Assembly (NCBI GenBank): GCA_951812925.1
Contig: OX638372.1
Coordinates: forward strand, 8,990,001 to 9,054,000
Reading direction: 5' to 3'
DNA: 64,000 nt
DNA from: Calliopum simillimum
Taxonomy: Eukaryota > Arthropoda > Insecta > Diptera > Lauxaniidae
Made by a program: the position numbers and the translations under genes. The notes under the pieces were generated by a model, which did no database searches, was not told where the DNA came from, and saw only the letters and a list, made by a program, of their open reading frames with translations. Of the stretch, positions 23,242-33,135 are shown piece after piece; within the stretch, counting starts at the first letter, position 1; every line of letters begins with the position of its first letter.

Positions 23242-24978
23242 TGTTACGCCTGGCATGTATTTATAAAGAAAAGTCTCGCTTACCATCGGTGCTATGCATT
23301 CGAGGTATACCCGGCTAGGGCGCGGTCATCCCTATGCCATTTTGAACCGTAACTATAGAAAATATTTCCTTTGGTTAAACTCAAAAACTTGCTACATTTG
23401 AACTAACGATCCTAAACTGTATGATTATTGCATTTGAATAATAAAAAAAATGTATGGCAAAATATTTGTTGAACAAATATTAGATTTTTGGTTCCGCATT
23501 GTTCAGCACTGCAATTATCCCTTCTTTGGCATTCCCCTATACTTGACCTTTTAACAATTCATCTTCGTATTACTCAAAAAAAAAAAAAATTATGATTTTA
23601 AATTTGCATGTTCTTTTTCTCCTTTTATAAATTTCTTTAATTCGTTGCTTTTTCTCTTTTTAACACTAATTAGTAAATATAATGGAAATAGAATAGAAAA
23701 ACTCGCGAGTATTTGCAAAAAAATAATAATACAGCCTTAAATAATAATTAAAACATTTGATGATAATATGTAATTATAAAGAAAATACCTATAGCTACCC
23801 CTTAATAATGATGAACGATGTGCGTTGATGTCGAGACTGATGGTATTTGTTGATGACGATGTACTAAATGCTGATTTTGGTTATATTGTTGACTCCAATC
23901 GATGCTACTTTTGTTGTCTGCAATATGGTCTGATATCGTTGTCAATTGCAATTGCTGCTGATATTCTGATGACTGCAATTTCAATATTGCCGTGGACTGA
24001 AATTTCAATATTGCGGTGAACTGCAATCGTTGCTACGGTTGTTGAATGCAATTGTTAATATCGATGTTGATTGCAATCTTGCTGCGAACTGCAATTTTCG
24101 TTTTTGTTGCTATCTGTAGTTGCTGATCTGGTTGTTAGTGAATTAAAAAAAACTCGATGATGATGCTGCTACGTAACCACCAGATTCTATCCTCTGAAGG
24201 AATTAGTATTTCGTTGCTTTTTTTGACACAGATTGCCAACTTCGTAAATGAAAGTTCCTTTGGCAGTACAATGCACTTCTATAAGCAGTTTTCTTTTTTT
24301 TTCTTTATATCTGCTTCACAGAATCACGTTTTCAGTTTCTTTTATTTTTTTATGCAGCACAAGAAAGTCGGTTTTTTCACAATAATTGAAGGATATTTTT
24401 CTCTTCAAAATTTTTATTGTACGATAGAGGTTACTTTTTAGAGTTTATATTTCACTTGCCGTTTTAATTTTTAGTAGATAGTTTTGCTTCTTAAAATTGA
24501 CAAGAACAGACAAACTCGTTGCACTACCGACAAACGTTGAGAAACACCAACCGTACGCGACAAGTAACAAGCAGCAACTGATTTTTTAAATTTTTGCTTG
24601 GTTTCAAGTATGCTGTTTTGCCGTTGATGATTTTTCATCTCTCTTGCTCCTGCTTACATTTCCTTTTACCCGCTATTTAAACATACGATATTTTTTCCAA
24701 TTTCTAATAATAACTTATGCATACATATACATTTATACATAGCTACATATTTTGATCGACATAAAGGGGAAAACGAACATGTGTCAAAAGCAAAAACAAG
24801 AACCGAAACCGTTTTTGTTAAGTCAAGTGTACTGATGCCGTTACGAACATAAGTTAAATGCAAAAAATATAAACCGTTTTGCGAAGCAGGTGGCCAAATA
24901 CCGCATTCCTTTGTTTTCGCAAAGAGAAAAAAAAACATTTGAAACTGATTTACAGGGTGAGGCAGTAAATTCGTAACA
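23242..24978 (-). repeat. 5' LTR (1737 bp)
   Basis: Same length and sequence as 15552-17288 wherever compared, with the same TGTTACG...CGTAACA ends. It should hold the element's promoter, directing transcription leftward, away from Crag. Confidence 0.95.
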
Positions 24979-24982
24979 TATA
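24979..24982. repeat. Right target-site duplication (TATA)
   Basis: Matches 15548-15551. Confidence 0.85.
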
Positions 24983-25264
24983 ATTAAGTGCAAAATAACC
25001 GACACTCCATTCAGTTGGTTGGGAAAACAAAAAGTATGGAAAACGGAGCGCAGCCTATTTTAGTAAGTTGTGAATTTTCTTATGAAATTAGTGAAAAAGC
25101 ACAAAAAATATAATTGAGTTCAAAAAACCAACACTTCATTTATTTGCTGCATGCGGCTGATTTCTAAAAACTTGTTGCCGACGATCAACCACAATATTGC
25201 AAAATTTCGACATTATCTGCGTCGCTTTAGTTATCAGACTCAATATTGGTTATGTCAATTTTGT

Positions 25265-25440
25265 ATCAGAAATGTACAAAAATTGTGTATCATTTTGATA
25301 TCTTTTTTTGATATCATTTTGATGTCTTTTTTTGATATCATTTTGATATCTTTTTTTGATATCTTTTTTTGATATCATTTTGATATTTTTTTTTGATATC
25401 TTTTTTTGATATCATTTTGATATCATTATAATATACGCAA
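25265..25440. repeat. GATATC-rich tandem array
   Basis: Units of ttttttgatatcattttgatatc type repeat with small changes. The array belongs to the split TIR element and explains the repetitive open frame across it. It is not a gene. Confidence 0.75.
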
Positions 25441-26000
25441 AGCGTTACATCCCGTATATCACTGTGATATCCTTTATTTTATCAAAATTAAGTATGTCAC
25501 TGACAAATTTTGGATATCATTTTGATATATTTTTGATATACTTTTCTTGATCGGGTAGTACTTTTTTTTGCTATTCGATATAAAACAGAAACTCATTTAG
25601 CATCCCTGAGACATATGATAGTAATAGATTTCAACAACATCCCTGTCTTGCGAACTGTCAAAATTTGACAGTACAAAAATGACAACTAAAGCAAAAAACG
25701 AAAGAAAAACTCGGAACATAACCGAGTAAAATGCAAGAAAAGTGAACGTTTTTTTTCGTCCGTCGCGAAATATTTGTTCGAAATTATTTGCAAATTTTGA
25801 TGTTAAACCAAAAGTTTCATAACACAATTGTATGTTGAATACAAAATATAATCATTGATTAAAATTTTACAATAAGTGTGAAATAATAAAAGTGAAAAAC
25901 GCGTTAAAAAAAGTGAAGAAAAAGTACGAGTCGCAAAGAAGAAAAATCGAAAAGTCAAGGAAGTGGCTGCGTTATAAGACTAAAGTTTATTTCTTTACAG

Positions 26001-26057
26001 CAGAAGGCATTCTTGAAAAAATTACGTTTTATTTTCATTTAAATAGTTTGTAGTATG
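26001..26057 (+). other. Candidate 5'-untranslated exon (possibly of Crag)
   Basis: A good acceptor (ttctttacag) at 25991-26000 and a strong donor (gtaagt) at 26058 bound 57 bp. The last three bases are ATG; spliced to the Crag exon at 33096 that ATG would hit a stop after three codons. The purine-rich sequence before it (25860-25960, gaaaaagtgaag types) looks like fly 5' leader. Linkage to Crag is inference from position only. Confidence 0.25.
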
Positions 26058-27019
26058 GTAAGTAAAATATAAATGTTTTCATTATTTAAAATAGTTTTTT
26101 GCAGATATTTAATTCTTTAGAAAAGGTTCTGACGCTATAAATACTTTTAACTTTATGATTTTTGTGTTGAATCATCAAAGTCGATGTCAACTTTGACGGC
26201 GACTGCGAACGTCACGGGAAGCTCGTTTCATTGCTGCAGTAAACTCGTTTTAATTCGACACTCTGCACTGTTGTTGTTGCTGTTGCACTTATTACAATTA
26301 CAATGTTTATTTTTAATTGCATAAAGTGTAAAAAAAAAGAATTTTGATTTGATGTAATTTAATTCATTTGTTGTTGTTGCTGTCTTCTTATTTGGACTCT
26401 GATCTGTTTTGCGCTCTGTTGATTCAAAGCAGAGCTGCAACAGCAGCAGAGCAGCAGTTACAACTTTTTTTCAAGGACATTTCATTGAACTGCCTTCCCA
26501 CTTTTTTTTCTACTTTATTGTTGATATTGTTTGGTGCCTGAAACTACAACTGAAACTTAAATATGTACTACATATATTAAACGTATGTGTTTTGTTGCAC
26601 TCTGTCATATACAACAAAGAATGATGGGCTGCCTGGGCTCTTGTTCCTCATCATTCGCGTTTTTAACATTCAACACTCTGTACCAAAAACTTTGGAAATC
26701 ATACGCATTGAATGTGATCGCACTATTGCCGCCGCCCCTCCCTATTAATATACATTACATACATGCATTGTATGCATGTTGTTTTGTTTGTGTTTTATTG
26801 GGTATGTCCATTAGTTATTTTAATCGCGGCTTTTCCTGTTTCCGCTGAAAGTAACTTAAATCGTTATCGAATTTTATTTATTTATTTTGGTTTCTTTTTA
26901 TATCACACACAAATGCACACAAGCCTACGCTTGCACAATTACTTGAAAATTAAATAAAAGAAAATAGGTTGGTCTAACCAGACTGGATATTTTACAGTAG
27001 AGCTGGCGTGTTCACCCCG

Positions 27020-27560
27020 TGTACCCGTTTTCCCTAAAATGTATGTTGGAGTTTGTTTGAGCGCTGTAAGCTAAAATTAATTTTTTTTTTATATACGATT
27101 GAAGCAAACTACAAAAACAGGTGGCAACCCTGAAAATGTTTGTACAATTTTTAAGAAGTTTTATCTGAGCGTTTCTGAAACCAAAAATTTGAATTTAGTC
27201 ACAAGAAGTATGTATGATTCTAACAAAATTTTGAAAAATAACCAGATGGCAACCCTAAACATTTATGTTGGATTTTAAAAAAAAAGTTTATATAAGCGTT
27301 ATAAGACTAAAGTTTAATTTTATTTTTCCGAAAGTTTTTATACAATTTTTAATAAGTTTATCTGAACGTTTCTGAAACCAAAAATTTCAATTTAACCACT
27401 GAAAGTATGATGTAAGAAAATTTTCGAAAAATAGCCAAGTGGCAACCCTAATGTATGTTGTATATTAAAAAATATTATCTAAGAGTTTCAATACTAAAAT
27501 TAATTTTTTTTTTAAATCCATTTAAGCAAAATAAAAACAAGTTGGCAGCCCTGAAGGATT
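27020..27560. repeat. Degenerate tandem repeat marked by GGCAACCCT
   Basis: The marker GGCAACCCT (or GGCAGCCCT) occurs at 27123, 27248, 27441 and 27544. Each is followed or preceded by diverged copies of a tttctgaaaccaaaaattt / actaaaattaattttt segment. Spacing is irregular (103-193 bp). It is not coding. Confidence 0.55.
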
Positions 27561-27737
27561 GATTCATAATCGACGTTCACTGAACGCCATTAGTTTTTCC
27601 CCAACGTTTTTCTCGAACAAAATTTTCAAATTCATTGAAGCTTTTTTAGAAATTTTTAAAAAAAAAAATCGAATCAATTTAAAAATTGCAAATTTAATAA
27701 AAAAAAATTTTTTTTTAAAAAAATGTTTGGCTTTCGA

Positions 27738-29070
27738 CCATTCCACGGCAAATTTTTCTATTATGGAAAAATTAAAACCTGTCAAATTACAAATTTTTTT
27801 TCATTAACTTATTGGTTATATCCGTAAGTATTATTTTGTTGTCTATGTCCTCGTTGATAAATTTTATTAAATTAATGCAATCTTTCCTTAGTCTGACCAA
27901 ATACTGGTATGAACCTGATTTTTGTCCCGTCCATCCCAAAATAAGCATTTTTTTATCATAATTACTGTAAAAGAGGTTTTATAACTTTTAAATTATTACA
28001 TTTTATTACGTATTTTACGCATTATTCTTAAGTTTTAAACATTTCTCGGCTGTGGAGACCCCTAATAAAATTTTCTGTAGAATAGTTTTGTAGAACACAT
28101 TAACCCATTATGACTAAGCTATTGGAAGGAAACAGGGGTCTAAAAGACCCATAAAAACAGCATATAATGGGCTGAGATGTAGAAGTGAATTGTTTATTGT
28201 GTGATTTCGTGGTGTCCTTGGAATAACAAGTTTCATCCGAAATGAAGGTTTAGAGTTTTACAGTAGAGTGAAATTTCGAAAATACGTTTTTCGCATGTAT
28301 TTTAGCTAAAAAAAATGATTTGTGGTTGATTTTAGGTACAAGATTTTATTTTTTTATATACATACATAAAAAAAATCTGAGATATCGTACAACTGATTCC
28401 AAGCATTTTTGAGATCGCAATTAAAAAAAAACCGTATCAAGCCAATATTTTGCATTAATCGACGTTGCGTGATCTCTAAATGACCTTAAAATAAATTTTA
28501 AAAATCTCGGCTTACTTATTTGACACCCTCTTTCATATTTTTTGAGGTAAAAGTGGCTTTTCAAAAAAAAAAATTTTTTTTGAATCAGTCTACTGTTGAT
28601 GCACTTCCCAAAATTGAATCCAAGCAATTCAAACGTTATATTTTCGTAAGCCATAAATTTATAAATAAATTTTTGTACAATTATTATTTGTTAAAATTTT
28701 GTCCTGTCCATCCCACACAATTTAGTTCATAATTTGTTAACAATGCTCCCAAAAATTTGTAAACATTTCTTGAAAATATGAAGCATAAATAATAAGTATA
28801 CATTAACTTTGTTAACCCTATTTAAGTCATTTCGTAGAAATATCAAACCGAAAATTTGTCCAAAAACTAATAAATTTTTTGTGTCCCGTCCATCCCAAAT
28901 TTTCTGAGCCAATTCTTCGGAACACAGGCTTCATTATAGATTTATATGTAGACTAATATATCGCTTGTTAATCTGAAAATATACTCCTTTAAAAGAAAAA
29001 ACAATATCGCGGTTCATACCTCTAAATCAGTATATCTCTACGAAATGTCCCGTCCATCCTCGTGGAATGG
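27738..29070. mobile_element. Probable TIR-type element with repeated GTCCCGTCCATCCC motif
   Basis: The motif appears at 27924, 28701 (one change), 28883 and 29047, all in the same orientation. CCATTCCACG at 27738 and its inverse CGTGGAATGG ending at 29070 may mark the ends. The termini are short and the target duplication is unclear, so the limits are tentative. No transposase frame was seen. Confidence 0.4.
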
Positions 29071-29213
29071 CCGTTTTTTCTAAAAAAATTTTCTAAAAAA
29101 AAACAAAATTTTTAAAAAAAATTTCATGATTTGATTGACTATTGACGGAGTTATGAGCATTTCAAAAAACTACGAAATGTTTTTGCAGTTTTTTTAGTTT
29201 TTTGAAAAATTAT

Positions 29214-29320
29214 GGGGGTTATCGTAAATCAAGATTCCCGGGGAATTTTCTTAAACTGCAATAGAGAATGCAAGGCAGTTTAAGAAAATTCCCCGTGAAT
29301 ATTTATTCACGATAACCTCC
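29214..29320. repeat. 107-bp near-perfect hairpin
   Basis: The left arm (29214-29259, ggttatcgtaaat...ttcttaaactgc) and right arm (29275-29320, gcagtttaagaa...gataacctcc) pair over about 45 bp with a 15-base loop. It is not coding. A minimal MITE or cruciform-forming sequence is likely. Confidence 0.65.
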
Positions 29321-29385
29321 TATATCTCTGAAACGGCTCGATGAAAAAAATTTAAAAATTTCATAGATGCTAATCTGATTAATTA

Positions 29386-30488
29386 GTAAGGGAGTGTATC
29401 CGGGTATGAGACGGGTTTGTTTTTTACTGGTCAAACCGTTTTAGGTGTTTTATATATCGTTTGAAAGGTAAGGAATACACACAACTTTTTTTTAAGGGAC
29501 GTAGAAGGTTATTTCATCACATGCAAAAGATATGGCCAATTTTCTAAGTACATGTTTTTTCGCAATTTAAAATTTGTAACCGGGTATGAGACACCTAGAA
29601 AAATGCAATGAAAATCAGAAACTATGAAATGAAAACTCCATAACTATACGTAAAAACAAATATTTTTTTTCATTTTTCGTTACATTAATATTGATATTTG
29701 ATAGTTGCACTAGATTTTTGTCACCATTTGACAGAGTTTTGACAGCTCTGTAGCCGTTGACAGCTGTCAAAATTTAATTTTGACACTTGTATCGTGTTCA
29801 GCGACCCGAAAACAATGGCGAAAAATATTTCAGGCAACGCGATTCCCAGCAAGTTAAAACAAGAAGTATATAAAATCTATGTTAATTTTCATTTAAATTT
29901 GAATGTCTTCGTGGCACAGGTTAATTCGTTTAAAAAGCCTGTCGTTTAGGGGACCTCATTTTTTTCTCAAAGTCTTTCGATTCTGGGAGAGCGCGACATA
30001 AAATTTTGACTTTTCCCAAATAAGAGACACCCTAATGTCCATATTTGACAGTTGCACACGATTTGGGTTCGAAAAAACTGTCTCATACCCGGATACATGA
30101 TGTGTATCATGCCCGAATACATGACACTTTTTAAGAAAATCCAAAAAATAATGTTTTAACCATTTATATTTGCACAAACCCACATCGTATTACAAAGTAG
30201 ATGTAAAACACTAAATGCTAACGCATGACACTTCCCATTTTCAGTTGATTAAATCAAAAATATAACACTTTGAAACAGATCATAAAAACTTTTTACAGTC
30301 GAGTTATGACCTAAGGTGTGTAACTAAAATAAGCAATAGATCTTTTCACTCCGGTGTTGGCTTAAAAACTTGGTCATAGTACGAGGATAGTTCGACAGTT
30401 GTCAGATTGGCAATATTAATTTTGCATCATAGAAAAAATCGACTGTCTCATACCCGAAGGTGTCTCATACCCGGATACACTCCCCTAC
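29386..30488. mobile_element. 1.1-kb TIR element with repeated GTCTCATACCCG motif
   Basis: The left end GTAAGGGAGTGTATCCGGGT is inverted at the right end (ACCCGGATACACTCCCCTAC). TA flanks both sides (29384-29385, 30489-30490). The motif CGGGTATGAGAC occurs at 29401 and 29581, and its inverse at 30080, 30445 and 30462, so copies face each other across the centre. A short frame with ATG at 29815 and stop at 29949 (44 residues) follows a leader-like sequence and may be the start of a lost transposase. No recognised domain remains. Confidence 0.65.
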
Positions 30489-31915
30489 TATAAAACAAAA
30501 AAATTTAAAAATCGGTGATGCAAAAGTCAAATGCTATCCGAAACGGTATTTAATGCCCCATAGGTGAAAGTTCAAAAGTATATTAAACCATCTAAAATAT
30601 AGGTAAAAGTTCAAATGTATCAAAAACATCTTTGATACTAGTTCGATATAATTGAACTACGCAAAACCTGGCTGGTACATATTTACCCAGAAACTGGAAA
30701 AATTATCACTTTTTTTAAGTAATTAAGAACAAGGAATTTTTCAGCCTCTACACGAATACATAATAGCAATGACCAAATTGTGCAAAAAAGTCGCTTTACA
30801 TAAAATGTCTGTAGCAATGAAGGTTAGTAACTTTAAAACTAAAACAACGGGCATAGTTATGCACAGACATATTTACACTTAACATTTAATTAACATGAAC
30901 AAGTATGTCATGTAGCACATTAATACAGGTAAATTAGACAAAAGATTGCACATTCAGTAAGAAAATACAAACCATCGATTGAAGTTGCATTCAAATTGTA
31001 GAGAGAGATAAATCTCAAAATGTTTCAGAAACATCACTTAAAATTATATCAAAATGCTTATAGTTAATTCTTACACCTTTAAAACCAAATTATCTCATAA
31101 TCTTAGGGATTTTTAAACATTTATACCTTACTTGTATGATTTATGGTTGATCTCAGAAAATTTTTAAAAAAAAATATGAACGATTCCACAAAAAAATTTT
31201 GATTGCATGCCTTTACCGTTGTATAAAATACTTCTTCTCATTATAAGCTTATTTTTGTTTTGTTTTTGCAAAACCAACTTATTGAACTCGCCCTCTCCCC
31301 AAATTAAAAAAAAAAAAAACATTTTGGGCGCAATGACATTTTTATCACTTTTTAAAAGTAGAACTGAAAGGTAACTCTGTCTCCAAAGCAAAGATACTTC
31401 TTACCACCGTTTAATTTATAAACCAACAAACTCACATCAAGAAGCATTACATTTATATACATTATATTCATTTTTAATTTTATCAGTTTTGTGATAAGGT
31501 TATCTTGGATTCCCCAAGTTTATTTAAAGAAAAAATAACCAAACTCATACAAAAATGTCCTCATAGTCGCTTCATTGTTCAAATATAGGTTCAATTATGC
31601 CTTAAAAATATTCGCAGTATTATAAGTCAATAAAAGATAATAGTAAGTTTAGTTTCTGTGAAAAATATATATACCACGAAATCTGCTAATATGAACGAAG
31701 GCATCATTTTTCAATGGTAAAAAATAATGTTTTTTCATATAAAAACTGTCCAAAAAAGTTTGAATTATTAAAACTTTGATTTTTTAATTGATAATCAAAA
31801 AGAGTGTACCTATTGGTTATGCAACTTGATTTGAGTTTTCAAAAGTTTGACCCGTCAAAGTTGAGTAATAAGAATCCATATCTAAATACGTGAACGGTTT
31901 ACGAGCTAGCTGTTT

Positions 31916-32065
31916 AACCCTTTAACGACCAGGTCTAAATAAGCGAAAGAATTTCAAAATAGAATAGAAATACGACAAAATCGAAGTAATGGGGGTTAAT
32001 AAAACTTTCATTCAAGCAAATGGGGTTCTGGCAAACATACTTGCCTTTAGTCGTTAAAGGGTTAA
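31916..32065. mobile_element. 150-bp MITE
   Basis: AACCCTTTAACGACC at the left end is matched by GTCGTTAAAGGGTT at the right. The interior has no frame of interest. The target duplication is ambiguous because the flanks are T/A runs. Confidence 0.5.
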
Positions 32066-33135
32066 ATGATTTTAGTTTTTTTAATATATTGTATATATGA
32101 AAGGTACTAAGTTGTAGAATGCACAAAACCAAAAATTATCCTCATAAGTTGCCATTAAGGTATTTAAATACAGGTTCAAAGTTTCCCATGTAAGTACTTA
32201 CAACAACGACAATAGTGTTGTTAAAAAAGTGGATGATATGTGATTGTTAATTTTTTTAGATACATCACTATACCAATTTTTAAGTTATTTGGCTTGGAGC
32301 TTTCTGCATCCAAAAGGTTAATAGGCGTTTTGAATCCTACCAGTACTCAATGTGCTGGCTTTTTTATATAAAAAAAGGTACTCGGAAGGAGAATTGTTTA
32401 ATTAAAAGCATTAAAATTCATAACTTATTGTAAATAAGTAAAAGCTCATGCGAAATCCAATTTCTTGCCATTTTTTGCTTATTCGTCCAGTTAAAAGCCT
32501 AATCCGGCATCAAATATTCCCATAGGCACAATCATTTTTGTTCATGTTTCAAATTCTCCGCATCATATTGTTCAGCACGCAAGCGTTCATCAACAAACAT
32601 CGCATGGCTATAGCAACAAATCTGCACAGCGCTATATAGTAACAAACGATACCTTCGTGTTACATAAAAACATAATTCAAAGCTTTTAACTGATATTGGT
32701 TTTGTTTCATAACAAAAAATAATACAACGAAAAGTACACTTTCAGTATTGTGTGGTTTTAAACGCATCCCCAAATAAAAAATTCGCCCCTGGCCATTCCT
32801 CAACGAATCACGATTACCATTCAACCAGGAAAAACTTTAAATCAGCTAAAATAAATTTCAAAGTCAATAAAACTGATAACAGTGTTTTTTTTTTTTATTG
32901 ACAGCAATGCTTTTTTAATGACAGCTAATGGAATTAATGAACTTGATTAATATATTCAATAAATCACCAAAAATAAGCGTCATCATCAGATTCTCTGCTT
33001 AATTTAATTTGATATTTACAATAAGCACTAACATATTAAGAATGCTTATCTATTGTAGATTTAATTTGAAAATTCAATTTGTTTTTTTTTTTTAGATTTT
33101 TACCTAAGCTAAGAAAACTGACGATTGCATTAAAT

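Larger units (their letters stand above)
15552..24978 (-). mobile_element. Complete env-less Ty3/gypsy LTR retrotransposon
   Basis: Reading on the minus strand the order is 5' LTR (23242-24978), primer-binding site, leader of about 1 kb, gag, pol (PR-RT-RNase H-IN), 3' LTR. The element is 9427 bp. The two LTRs have equal length, a constant offset of 7690 bp and identical translated frames, so I see no divergence. No env frame exists: only 180 bp separate the pol stop from the 3' LTR. Long LTRs, a tRNA-Lys-type primer site and lack of env recall the Osvaldo/Ulysses group of Drosophila elements, but that placement is inference and needs an RT tree. It looks intact and recently inserted. Confidence 0.95.
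15266..25555. mobile_element. TIR DNA element (about 0.86 kb) split by the retrotransposon
   Basis: CCCGATCAAGAAAA at 15266 is matched in inverted orientation by TTTTCTTGATCGGG ending at 25555. TA flanks both ends (15264-15265 and 25556-25557). Removing the retrotransposon and one TATA leaves about 860 bp. Both remaining halves are rich in TATCAAAATGATATC-like palindromic motifs, and the phrase atgtcaattttgtatcag occurs in each half. This is the same architecture as the elements at 12758 and 29386. Confidence 0.65.
25559..33095. other. Repeat-rich region upstream of Crag
   Basis: No conserved protein-coding sequence was recognised here. It holds one candidate untranslated exon (26001-26057), the tandem repeat at 27.0-27.6 kb, several hairpins and the TIR elements listed below. 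The stretch 30.5-33.1 kb is plain AT-rich DNA apart from a small MITE at 31916. Probably much of it is the first intron or promoter region of Crag. Confidence 0.5.

Noticed and set aside
25151..25372. 73-codon frame with repeated FFDII
   Set aside because: Translation of the GATATC tandem array.
25265..25440. CRISPR-like array of regular repeats
   Set aside because: The units are simple palindromic GATATC sequence without unique spacers, in a eukaryotic genome.
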